Assembly (NCBI GenBank): GCA_040006675.1
Contig: JBDTWM010000086.1
Span: 1-12,528, forward strand
Direction: 5' to 3'
DNA: 12,528 nucleotides
DNA from: Austwickia sp040006675
GTDB lineage: Bacteria; Actinomycetota; Actinomycetes; Actinomycetales; Dermatophilaceae
Shown: piece by piece, positions 6,122-12,528 of the stretch
How positions within the stretch are numbered: the first letter of the stretch is position 1
Layout of the letters: each line of letters begins with the position of its first letter
Program-made: the position numbers and the translations under genes
Notes under the pieces: model-generated
Databases searched by the model: none
The model's input: only the letters and a program-made list of their open reading frames with translations
Told to the model about the DNA's origin: nothing

Positions 6122-7432
6122 GTGCCCCAACATCGCAAGGCCAAAACGACGGCGGTGTTGAGCGCCGTCGCTCTGGCGTCGACCGGTCTGCTCTCAGCGT
6201 GCGGCGCCGCGTCGCCCGCGAATGAGCTGACGTGGTATATCAACCCAGATGGCGGCGGGTCCGATCCCACCAAGGGGGGTCAGGCCCAGATCGCGAAGGA
6301 ATGCACGGACGCTTCGGGCGGGACCTACTCCATCAAGGTGCAGCTGCTTCCCAACAGCGCCTCCGACCAGCGTCAGCAGGTCGAGCGGCGGCTCGCGGCC
6401 AAGGACGCGGGGATGGACATCATGAGCCTCGACCCGGTGTTTGTGGCCGAGTTCGCCGAGCCCGGCTGGCTGGCGCCCGTGCCCGAGGACAAGAAGGCGA
6501 CCTTCACCGACGACATGGTGAAGCCCATCGTCGACGCGGCCACGTGGAAGGGCACGCTCGTCGCCGCCCCGATGTGGGCGAACACGCAGCTGCTCTGGTA
6601 TCGCAAGTCCGTCGCTGCGGCCGCCGGCCTCGACATGACCAACGACGTGACCTGGGACCAGATCATCGCTGCGGCGAAGAGCCGGCAGAAGACCATCGGC
6701 GTGCAGGCCAAGCTGTACGAGGGCTACACAGTGTGGATCAACGCCCTCATCGAGGGCGCGGGAGGCCACATCATCCAGGCCAACGCCGACAACGCCTCCA
6801 CCATGCAGCTCGGCCTGGACACCGACGCAGGCAAGAAGGGCGCCGCCGTGATCGCCAAGGTCGCCTCGACCGGTGTCGGCGGCCCGGCGATCGGCTCGAC
6901 CGACGAGACCGCCTCGGTCAACCTGTTCACGGACCCGGCCACGTCGGGGTTCATGGTCAACTGGCCGTACGTATGGAACGCGGTACCCGCCGCCAACGCC
7001 GCGATCGGTAAGGACATGGGCTTCGCGCGTTACCCGCAGACGGTGGCCGGCATGGCGAGCAAACCGCCGCTCGGCGGCATCGAGCTCGGCGTCAACGCCG
7101 CGAGCACCAAGAAGGACCTGGCCTGGCAGGCGCTGGAGTGCATCACGAACGTCGAGCACCAGACGCTCTACATGGTCAAGTCCGGCAACCCGGCCGCGCG
7201 CAAGGCGGTCTACGACGACGCCGAGGTCAAGGAGGCGTTCCCGAACGGGCTCGCCGCGCTGATCCGCACGTCCCTCGACGACGGCGCGCCGCGTCCGCTG
7301 ACCCAGTACTACGGCGACATCTCCACGGCGGTCCAGAAGTCCTACAGCCCGCCTAGCGCGGTAAACGGCCAGACGCCCGCCGAGGCCGCCGATCTCATCA
7401 TGCGAGTCCTGAAGGGAGAGGCCCTCCTGTGA
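6122..7432 (+). CDS. lpqY: Sugar-binding lipoprotein of an ABC importer, LpqY-like (probably trehalose)
   Basis: 436 residues from a GTG at 6122, chosen because AAGGAG (6111-6116) is 5 bases away and the signal peptide starts right after; an in-frame GTG at 6119 is too close. Residues 1-26 are a lipoprotein signal: basic RKAK, a hydrophobic stretch, then LLSA before C27, a perfect lipobox. The mature part is a family 1 solute-binding protein (NELTWYINPDGGG start; MDIMSLDPVFVAEFAEPGWL; a WYRK segment; GFMVNWPYVWNA). It should be anchored outside the membrane and hand sugar to the permeases encoded next. The trehalose assignment comes from the operon order and the close likeness of the permease and ATPase to mycobacterial SugB and SugC, not from ligand residues. 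The stop overlaps the next start (GTGA). Confidence 0.8.
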   Translation: MPQHRKAKTTAVLSAVALASTGLLSACGAASPANELTWYINPDGGGSDPTKGGQAQIAKECTDASGGTYSIKVQLLPNSASDQRQQVERRLAAKDAGMDIMSLDPVFVAEFAEPGWLAPVPEDKKATFTDDMVKPIVDAATWKGTLVAAPMWANTQLLWYRKSVAAAAGLDMTNDVTWDQIIAAAKSRQKTIGVQAKLYEGYTVWINALIEGAGGHIIQANADNASTMQLGLDTDAGKKGAAVIAKVASTGVGGPAIGSTDETASVNLFTDPATSGFMVNWPYVWNAVPAANAAIGKDMGFARYPQTVAGMASKPPLGGIELGVNAASTKKDLAWQALECITNVEHQTLYMVKSGNPAARKAVYDDAEVKEAFPNGLAALIRTSLDDGAPRPLTQYYGDISTAVQKSYSPPSAVNGQTPAEAADLIMRVLKGEALL

Positions 7433-8370
7433 GCACCGTCGCAGCCCCGGAGGCAAAAAAGGGCAAGGTCCACCTGTCCGACCGCGCCAAGGCCGAGCGC
7501 GCCCTCGGGTGGAAGCTGGCCGGTCCGGCCTTCGTGATCATGCTCGCCGTCACGGCGTACCCCATCATCCAGGCCACCTACCTGAGCTTCTTCCAATACC
7601 GCCTCTCCGATCCCGCGAACCGTAAGTTCGTGGGCCTCGGCAACTACGTCACCGCGCTGACGGATGGCGTCTTCTGGCAGGCCGTCGGGGTCACGGTGCT
7701 CATCACCGTCATCACCGTCGTCGTGGAACTCGTCCTCGGGTTCATCATCGCGATGGTCATGCACCGTGTGGTGATCCCCCGCAAGACGCTGCGGACGGTC
7801 GTGCTCATCCCGTACTCGATCATCACCGTGGTCTCCGCGTTCTCGTGGTTCTTCGCGTTCAGCACGTCGCTGGGCTACGCCAACCAGTGGCTGAACACCT
7901 TGACGTTCGGCGCGTTCCCGGAGACGTTCGACTGGTTCGGCTCTTTCGGGCCCTCGGTCGCCATCATCTGCTTGTCGGAGATCTGGAAGACGACGCCCTT
8001 CATGTCACTGCTGCTGCTCGCCGGTCTGGCGCAGGTCGACTCCGTGATGGAGGAGGCCGCCAAGGTCGACGGCGCCTCGTTCATGCAGATCCTCACCAAG
8101 GTGATCCTGCCGAACATGAAGCCCGCGATCCTGGTCGCGTTGTTGTTCCGTACGCTCGACGCGTTCCGCATCTTCGACAACATCTTCATCATGACCGGCG
8201 GGGCGAACAACACGAGTTCGTTCTCGCTACTCGTCTACAACCAGACGATCAGCCGCGTCGAGATCGGGATGGGCTCGGCGTTGTCCGTCCTGCTGTTCCT
8301 GGCCGTCGTGGTCATCGCCGTGTTCTTCATCAAGGGCTTCAACGTCGACCTCGCTGAGGGAAGGAGCTGA
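7429..8370 (+). CDS. sugA: ABC sugar importer permease, SugA-like
   Basis: 313 residues, GTG start at 7429 overlapping the stop of the lipoprotein gene by 4 bases, so translation is probably coupled. A cytoplasmic N-terminal tail (about 1-27) is followed by six hydrophobic segments near 28-50, 83-111, 121-145, 175-199, 226-247 and 283-305. The EAA loop that docks on the ATPase reads EEAAKVDGASFMQILTKV (208-225). FDNIFIMTGGANNT, a stretch typical of the MalF/SugA group, lies near 250-263. It pairs with SugB to form the membrane channel. MalF-type permeases for other disaccharides look similar, so the substrate is less certain than the family. Confidence 0.88.
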   Translation: MSTVAAPEAKKGKVHLSDRAKAERALGWKLAGPAFVIMLAVTAYPIIQATYLSFFQYRLSDPANRKFVGLGNYVTALTDGVFWQAVGVTVLITVITVVVELVLGFIIAMVMHRVVIPRKTLRTVVLIPYSIITVVSAFSWFFAFSTSLGYANQWLNTLTFGAFPETFDWFGSFGPSVAIICLSEIWKTTPFMSLLLLAGLAQVDSVMEEAAKVDGASFMQILTKVILPNMKPAILVALLFRTLDAFRIFDNIFIMTGGANNTSSFSLLVYNQTISRVEIGMGSALSVLLFLAVVVIAVFFIKGFNVDLAEGRS

Positions 8371-8373
8371 CCC

Positions 8374-9234
8374 ATGGGCGCCAATGCCGCTCCCCGGACG
8401 AAGTGGACGCTCTTCGCGCTGTCCATCCTCATCATGATCTGGACCGTCGTTCCGCTGGTGTGGATGGTCGGACTGTCCCTGAAAGCGCCGAACGACCTGG
8501 CGCTGCCCGGCAAGGCAGCGTTCGGCAACTTCTGGCCGACCAACCCGACCACGGAGAACTACGAGCTGATCTTCACCGGCGGCGCGTCCGACCTGTTCAT
8601 GCCGGCGCTGCGCAACTCGTTCGTGGTGTGCCTCGTCGCGACGCTCATCGCGGTGGTCCTCGCGATGTTCTGCGCGTACGCGATCTCACGCCTGGAATTC
8701 CCGGGCAAACGGCTGATCCTGTCGACCGCGCTGGTGGTGTCGTTCTTCCCGGTGATCGCGATGGTCACGCCGCTGTACGACCTGTGGCGCCAGATCGGGC
8801 TGTTCGACACGATTCCCGGGCTGATCCTTCCGTACCTGGCGTTGACCCTGCCGTTGGCCATCTGGACGATGACCGCGTTCTTCCGCCAGATCCCCTGGGA
8901 AATGGAGCAGGCCGCTCAGGTGGACGGCGCCTCCAACTGGGAGGCGTTCCGCAAGGTGATCGTGCCGCTCGCGACGCCGGGGGTGTTCACGACGGCGATC
9001 ATCACGTTCTTCATCGCGTGGAACGACTTCGTCTTCGCGATCTCGCTGACGTCGGACAAGGCTCGTACGGTCCCCGCGGCGCTCGCGTTCTTCACCGGGG
9101 CGTCGCAGTTCACGCAGCCGACCGGCGCCATCATGGCCGCCGCGGTCGTGGTGACGGTGCCCGTCGTCGTCCTTGTCCTCATCTTCCAGCAGCGCATCGT
9201 CGCCGGCCTCACCTCTGGTGCGGTCAAGGGTTGA
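8374..9234 (+). CDS. sugB: ABC sugar importer permease, SugB-like
   Basis: 286 residues, ATG at 8374, 3 bases after the sugA stop, with a strong ribosome-binding site (GGGAAGGAG, 8358-8366). Six membrane segments near 11-34, 81-105, 113-135, 148-170, 201-222 and 250-275. The EAA loop is EQAAQVDGASNWEAFRKV (178-195). From memory the C-terminus (RIVAGLTSGAVKG), LEFPGKRL and IGLFDT.PGLILPY match M. tuberculosis SugB closely, which is the best support for an LpqY-SugABC assignment. Second half of the membrane channel. An alignment would confirm the orthology. Confidence 0.88.
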   Translation: MGANAAPRTKWTLFALSILIMIWTVVPLVWMVGLSLKAPNDLALPGKAAFGNFWPTNPTTENYELIFTGGASDLFMPALRNSFVVCLVATLIAVVLAMFCAYAISRLEFPGKRLILSTALVVSFFPVIAMVTPLYDLWRQIGLFDTIPGLILPYLALTLPLAIWTMTAFFRQIPWEMEQAAQVDGASNWEAFRKVIVPLATPGVFTTAIITFFIAWNDFVFAISLTSDKARTVPAALAFFTGASQFTQPTGAIMAAAVVVTVPVVVLVLIFQQRIVAGLTSGAVKG

Positions 9235-9323
9235 TGACGACGGACGCAGCGGTCGACACGGCGAGCGACAGCGAACGGTGCCGGCCGCGCAGTCCGAGGA
9301 ATCAGCCCCACCAGAACTGCTGA
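9234..9323 (+). CDS. Possible 29-residue ORF between sugB and sugC
   Basis: An ATG shares its first base with the last base of the sugB stop (TGATG), an arrangement that permits re-initiation. It opens a frame of 29 residues beginning MTTDAAVDTASDSE and ending in TGA at 9321-9323, 28 bases before sugC. The peptide is polar with no membrane segment or known motif. It may simply be a non-coding spacer. The 117-base gap around it is unusual for this otherwise tight operon. Confidence 0.2.
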   Translation: MTTDAAVDTASDSERCRPRSPRNQPHQNC

Positions 9324-9351
9324 TCGACCTCACCAAGGAGAAGTCCCACCT

Positions 9352-10620
9352 ATGTCTCAGATCGAACTCACGCACCTCGTCAAGAAGTACGGGGATGGTT
9401 TCCCCGCCGTGAACGACATCTCGCTGGACATCAAGGACGGCGAGTTCATGATCCTGGTCGGACCGTCCGGCTGCGGGAAGTCCACGCTGCTGCGGATGAT
9501 CGTCGGCCTGGAGGACATCACCTCCGGCGACCTGAGCATCAACGGCAAGCGGGTCAACGATCTCGCCCCGCGCGATCGCAACCTGGCCATGGTGTTCCAG
9601 AACTACGCGCTCTACCCGCACCTGACCGTGTTCGAGAACATCGCGTTCCCGCTGCGGCTCGCCAAGGGCGCGATGTCGGAGCAACAGATCCAGGAGAAGG
9701 TCAACAAGGCCGCCGACATGCTGGAGCTCAAGGAGCACCTGGACCGCAAGCCGGGCAACCTCTCCGGTGGCCAGCGGCAGCGCGTGGCCATGGGCCGCGC
9801 GATCGTCCGGGAGGCGGATGCGTTCCTCTTCGACGAACCGCTGTCCAACCTCGACGCCAAGCTGCGTGGCCAGATGCGCACGGAGATCGCCCGGATGCAG
9901 CGGACCATGGGCATCACGACGGTCTACGTCACCCACGACCAGATCGAGGCCATGACCCTCGGCGACAGGGTCGCCGTGCTCAAACGCGGGGTGCTGCAGC
10001 AGTGCGCGAGCCCGCGGGAACTCTACGAACAGCCGGTGAACCTCTTCGTCGCCGGGTTCATCGGGTCCCCTCCGATGAACTTCCTGCCCGCCCGGGTCGA
10101 TGGCGCTGTCCTGAAACTGCCGTTCGTCGACGTGCCCGTGTCGGGTGGGCTGGCGGACAAGGTGCGCGGCAAGGAGCTGGTCATCGTCGGGATCCGGCCC
10201 GAGCACCTCAAGGACGCGAGCTTGGGCGACCGTGAGCCGGACGCGGCAGCGCGATTCTCCGTGCCGGTCGACGTGACCGAGTGGCTGGGCAACGAGCAGT
10301 ACGCCTATGTGCCCTACGAACCCGACTCCACCGTCCACGACAAACTGCAGGAGCTCGACCGGGATCTCGACGGCGAGGGTATGCGTACCCAGATGATCGT
10401 CAACCTGGACTCCCGCTCTCGAGTGCGGGAGGGCGACGACACACTCCTGTGGTTCGATCCCGAGATGATGCACGTGTTCGACCCGGAGACGGGCGACTGC
10501 CTCACGCGCAACGAGGAGCGCGCCCGTCAGATCGCGGAAGAGAACGAGGCGGACCGCAAGCGCGCTCTGGAGCGCGCGAAGGCCCGCGAAGCCTCCGCGG
10601 CGCAGCCGGCGGCCGGCTGA
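9352..10620 (+). CDS. sugC: ABC sugar importer ATPase, SugC-like, with extended C-terminus
   Basis: 422 residues. The ATP-hydrolysing subunit that drives the importer. Walker A GPSGCGKST (37-45), Q-loop Q83, signature LSGGQ (137-141), Walker B FLFDEP with D161/E162, D-loop SNLDAK (165-170) and H-loop H195 are intact. A MalK/UgpC-type regulatory domain follows (FVAGFIGSPPMNFLPAR 232-248, VGIRPEH 279-285, and on to about 380). After the point where mycobacterial SugC ends, a charged tail of about 38 residues (385-422, rich in Glu, Arg and Ala) is added, probably helical. Ribosome-binding site AAGGAG (9335-9340). The 117-base gap before it has no recognisable promoter, so it is probably cotranscribed with sugA and sugB. 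Confidence 0.92.
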   Translation: MSQIELTHLVKKYGDGFPAVNDISLDIKDGEFMILVGPSGCGKSTLLRMIVGLEDITSGDLSINGKRVNDLAPRDRNLAMVFQNYALYPHLTVFENIAFPLRLAKGAMSEQQIQEKVNKAADMLELKEHLDRKPGNLSGGQRQRVAMGRAIVREADAFLFDEPLSNLDAKLRGQMRTEIARMQRTMGITTVYVTHDQIEAMTLGDRVAVLKRGVLQQCASPRELYEQPVNLFVAGFIGSPPMNFLPARVDGAVLKLPFVDVPVSGGLADKVRGKELVIVGIRPEHLKDASLGDREPDAAARFSVPVDVTEWLGNEQYAYVPYEPDSTVHDKLQELDRDLDGEGMRTQMIVNLDSRSRVREGDDTLLWFDPEMMHVFDPETGDCLTRNEERARQIAEENEADRKRALERAKAREASAAQPAAG

Positions 10621-10631
10621 CCCGCCCCGGA

Positions 10632-10681
10632 CCGCGGCACTCCGGGGGCTCGGTCGGCGCCGAGTCTGAGGGGTGCCGCGG
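10632..10681 (+). terminator. Branched hairpin after the importer operon
   Basis: CCGCGGCACTCC (10632-10643) pairs with GGGGTGCCGCGG (10670-10681), 12 bp with one G-U pair. Inside it CTCGG (10649-10653) pairs with CCGAG (10660-10664). It starts 11 bases after the sugC stop. No T-tract follows. Probable end of the importer mRNA. Confidence 0.6.
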
Positions 10682-10786
10682 CGCGTTCCGGAAGGAGCAG
10701 GCGCCGGCTGCCGGTAAGCGTGGGAGTCGCGCAGGTGTCGGCCCTCACACGCGGGGCCGTCGACTGGGATGGTGCTGGCAGCCGCC

Positions 10787-10799
10787 TACGATGAGGCCG
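10787..10799 (+). promoter_or_regulatory. Leaderless promoter of the DUF4245 gene
   Basis: TACGAT (10787-10792) is followed by 6 bases and then GTG (10799), so transcription should start at the initiation codon. No ribosome-binding site precedes the GTG, which fits. No clear -35 at 16-18 bases. Confidence 0.55.
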
Positions 10800-11506
10800 T
10801 GACCTCACCACCCGAGCATCCCGCTGCTCCAGACGCTTCACCCGGCGCCCCCGCACCTGGTGCGCGGCAGGTGCGTCGCCACGGCGGCAACTCTCGCAGC
10901 CTGGTGATCTCGATGGTGATCATGACGGCTCTGGTGTTCGCGTTCGTCGCCCTGCTACCTCGACCGGCGCAGCGCGAGCGCGCCGCGGTGGACGCCGTCG
11001 GGAAGGCGGGCCAGATCGCGACCGACCAGGCCTGGCCGGTCGCGACGTCGTCACCCGGGGACGATTGGCGGGCGACGTCGGTGGCCTTGACAGCGGACGC
11101 GCAGGGCGTGCCGACATGGACGGTCGGCTATCACCACCGGCCCGGCGACGACGTGTACGTGACACTGGCCCAGACCCAGCCGTCGACGGGGGCGGGGCCG
11201 GCGCTGCAGGCGTGGGTGGTGCGGCAGACGAAGAACGGCCGTGAGGATGGGACCGTCTCGAGCGGGGGCCGCGACTGGTCCCGGCGTTCGAGCAGGGACG
11301 CGACGGGTGCGGCATCGTCGGGGGATGCACCGGCGTTCCGGAGCCTGGTCGCGCAGGGGCCGACCTCCCCGGGCGGGTTGGCGACGGTGATCGCGGGCGA
11401 CACCTCGTACGAGGTGTTGGAACGCTTCGCCGGGAGCCTGACCGTCGCCGACGTCCCCACCGGGTCTGTGTCCCCGTCCGTCGCGTCGCCGGCGCGGACT
11501 CCGTGA
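10799..11506 (+). CDS. DUF4245-family single-pass membrane protein
   Basis: 235 residues. A Pro/Ala-rich, basic cytoplasmic N-terminus (about 1-33) leads into one membrane helix (SLVISMVIMTALVFAFVALLP, about 34-54) and an exported domain of about 180 residues with a TPxTWTVGY-like core (VPTWTVGYHH) and a conserved-looking VLERFAGSLTVAD near the end. This matches the DUF4245 family, of unknown function, found beside glpX, fum and xseB in many actinobacteria. The start at GTG 10799 is preferred to the ATG at 10769 because a -10 element lies exactly 7 nt before it and the upstream translation has no family likeness. It converges on xseB, with hairpins between. No enzyme motif is visible. Confidence 0.75.
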   Translation: MTSPPEHPAAPDASPGAPAPGARQVRRHGGNSRSLVISMVIMTALVFAFVALLPRPAQRERAAVDAVGKAGQIATDQAWPVATSSPGDDWRATSVALTADAQGVPTWTVGYHHRPGDDVYVTLAQTQPSTGAGPALQAWVVRQTKNGREDGTVSSGGRDWSRRSSRDATGAASSGDAPAFRSLVAQGPTSPGGLATVIAGDTSYEVLERFAGSLTVADVPTGSVSPSVASPARTP

Positions 11507-11512
11507 TCTGGC

Positions 11513-11536
11513 CGCGTGGGGGGTAGCCCCCACGCG
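11513..11536. terminator. Hairpin terminator between the DUF4245 gene and xseB
   Basis: CGCGTGGGGG (11513-11522) and CCCCCACGCG (11527-11536) make a perfect 10-bp stem with loop GTAG, 7 bases after the DUF4245 stop. Very stable, without T-tract. It could serve both converging genes. Confidence 0.7.
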
Positions 11537-11550
11537 TGCGGGTGGGCTGA

Positions 11551-11569
11551 CTCGCCGCTGCGTGGCGAG
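11551..11569. terminator. Second hairpin between the DUF4245 gene and xseB
   Basis: CTCGCC (11551-11556) and GGCGAG (11564-11569) form a 6-bp stem with a 7-base loop. On the minus strand it lies about 43 bases past the xseB stop, so it may end that transcript. CCCC/GGGG arms at 11599-11602 and 11608-11611, right after the xseB stop, are a weaker alternative. Confidence 0.4.
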
Positions 11570-11611
11570 CTCGCCCGCAGGGACGTCAGGAGAGCCATCC
11601 CCGTCATGGGG

Positions 11612-11845
11612 TCAGGTGTCCTCGTCCTCGCCGGAGGCTCCCTTCAGACGCGCCTCGGCGCCGTCGAGCCACGTCGCGCAGTGGTCGGCGAGCGCCTCGC
11701 CGCGTTCCCAGAGACGCATGCTCTCCTCGAGGCCGACCTGCCCGGACTCCAGTCGAGCGACAATGCCCGCCAGGTCGTCGCGTGCCTGCTCGTACGACAG
11801 GCTCGTCACGCCCTGGGAGTCGCGCGGGGTGTCCTTGCTCGCCAC
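11612..11845 (-). CDS. xseB: Exonuclease VII small subunit
   Basis: 77 residues, the normal size. XseB binds several-fold to the large catalytic subunit XseA; the complex degrades single-stranded DNA in repair. The family core is clear: LSYEQARDDLAGIVARLESGQVGLEESMRLWERGEALADHC is split here into SYEQARDDLAGIVARLE, then LEESMRLWERGEAL, followed by an acidic tail. The start is GTG at 11845, immediately before ASKDTPRDSQ; the same frame is open far upstream, but that part overlaps the neighbouring gene in another frame. A TAGGCT -10 lies 7 bases before the GTG, with no ribosome-binding site, suggesting a leaderless mRNA. xseA, usually directly upstream, is not there. Confidence 0.92.
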   Translation of the reverse strand: MASKDTPRDSQGVTSLSYEQARDDLAGIVARLESGQVGLEESMRLWERGEALADHCATWLDGAEARLKGASGEDEDT

Positions 11846-11858
11846 GAGGTGGAGCCTA
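11845..11858 (-). promoter_or_regulatory. Leaderless promoter of xseB
   Basis: On the minus strand TAGGCT (11858-11853) is followed by 7 bases and the GTG (11845). It lies in the 26-base gap after the preceding gene's stop, so xseB can be transcribed on its own. Confidence 0.5.
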
Positions 11859-11871
11859 CGCGAGGCGGCGG

Positions 11872-12528
11872 TCACGTCGCGTTGGGTACGAGGACGGGCT
11901 GGCTGGCCAGGATGTCCAGAGGGCCCAGGGGCGTGATGCGGGTGGTGGCTCCGGTGACGGGTTGCCAGGGGCCGGCGGCGATGCGGTACTCCGCGCTCAG
12001 GGTCGTGGTGGCGAGGGGTTGAACGGTGCCGGTCTTCTCGTAGGTGTGGGTGATGTCGCCACTGGGGTAGGGGCCGCCCGGACTGGTGGTGGGACCTGTC
12101 GTGGTGCCGTCGCCGAAAGTGAAGGTGTAGCGGGCTGTGATGCGCAGTTCCACGGCCTGGCCCAGCAGGGTGAGGGCCCGGCTGTGGCCGGGGGCGTAGC
12201 CGTTGGCCGGGGTGGCGGGCCAGGTGAGCTGGAAGTACGTGGGCAAGTCGACCAGGCTCGCCCCGCCGGGCGGTTGGGTTTTCGGTGTCGGCCGGGCCAG
12301 GGGTGTGGTGGCGAAAGCCTGTTCGATGGCGGCGCGCAAATCGGCCTCGGTGGGACCGGGAGGTGTGGCGGCGGGGATCTGGTCGGGTTGGCAGGTGCTG
12401 CCCTGGTAGAGCCACGGCCCCGGCGGGGTGGTGGTGTCCCGGCGATAGATCCACATGAGGGGACCCGTCTCTCCCCGGCCGCAGGCTGCCATCGCGGTGG
12501 AGCAGTACGAGTCGGTGGAGCCGTCGGG
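11872..12528 (-). CDS. PKD-like domain protein, probably exported (N-terminus outside the window)
   Basis: 218 C-terminal residues are visible; the frame is open to the window edge, so the ATG at 12492 is probably internal. The visible start (SYCSTAMAACGRGETG), then WIYRRDT, and GSTCQPDQIP hold three cysteines that may form disulfides. Then comes a Pro-rich helix-containing segment (ALTLLGQAVELRITARY) and a PKD-like beta-sandwich with TFTFGDGTTTGP, the turn THTYEKTG and the strand AEYRIAAGPWQPVTG. This layout is known from uncharacterised exported proteins of Micrococcales. Function is unknown; a surface or cell-wall role is inference. A signal peptide would lie beyond the window. The stop is 26 bases before the xseB start. 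Confidence 0.7.
   Translation of the reverse strand, partial: PDGSTDSYCSTAMAACGRGETGPLMWIYRRDTTTPPGPWLYQGSTCQPDQIPAATPPGPTEADLRAAIEQAFATTPLARPTPKTQPPGGASLVDLPTYFQLTWPATPANGYAPGHSRALTLLGQAVELRITARYTFTFGDGTTTGPTTSPGGPYPSGDITHTYEKTGTVQPLATTTLSAEYRIAAGPWQPVTGATTRITPLGPLDILASQPVLVPNAT

Noticed and set aside
8686..10473. 595-residue minus-strand open frame opposite sugB and sugC
   Set aside because: It is antisense to two well-conserved genes. Long antisense frames are expected in high-GC DNA, and the translation has no recognisable domain.
10689..10696. Strong ribosome-binding-like GGAAGGAG downstream of sugC
   Set aside because: No start codon follows at a usable distance and no ORF of any length begins there.

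Overview
The window is a GC-rich stretch of actinobacterial chromosome. This rests on third-position G/C in every real gene, frequent GTG starts, the rplM-rpsI-glmM order, an LpqY-SugABC-type trehalose importer, a DUF4245 membrane protein and several TANNNT-type -10 elements placed 6-7 bases before a start codon (leaderless genes). The family is probably within the Micrococcales, but genus cannot be read from the sequence. No rRNA, tRNA, CRISPR array, transposase or phage gene was found, so this looks like core chromosome rather than an accessory island.

Layout. (1) 42-614, minus: an ArsR-type winged-helix regulator with what looks like a leaderless, self-controlled promoter. (2) 911-3251, plus: rplM, rpsI and glmM (ribosomal proteins L13 and S9, phosphoglucosamine mutase), probably one operon with a leader of about 165 nt. 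(3) 3272-3373: two back-to-back strong hairpins, the second a perfect 36-bp palindrome, separating glmM from the convergent gene. (4) 3366-5725, minus: class I fumarase followed by a beta-carbonic anhydrase, start and stop overlapping as GTGA. (5) 5726-6121: a divergent regulatory region with three short palindromes. (6) 6122-10620, plus: a four-gene sugar ABC importer (lipoprotein, two permeases, ATPase) most like mycobacterial LpqY-SugA-SugB-SugC. (7) 10799-11506, plus: DUF4245 single-pass membrane protein. (8) 11612-11845, minus: xseB (exonuclease VII small subunit), converging on the DUF4245 gene. (9) 11872-12528, minus: C-terminal 218 residues of a PKD-like, cysteine-containing, probably exported protein, running off the right edge.

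How the parts work together. Block 2 couples translation to cell-wall precursor supply (GlmM makes glucosamine-1-phosphate). Block 4 combines a TCA-cycle step with CO2/bicarbonate interconversion. Block 6 would recover trehalose released outside the membrane. In many actinobacteria fum, glpX, DUF4245, xseB and xseA form one neighbourhood. Here the importer sits between fum and the DUF4245 gene, glpX is not in the window, and the position directly upstream of xseB holds the PKD-like gene rather than xseA. The window is mostly well-known housekeeping genes. The points worth following are regulatory (leaderless promoters, palindromes, translational coupling) and the altered gene order; I see no clear sign of a new multi-gene system.
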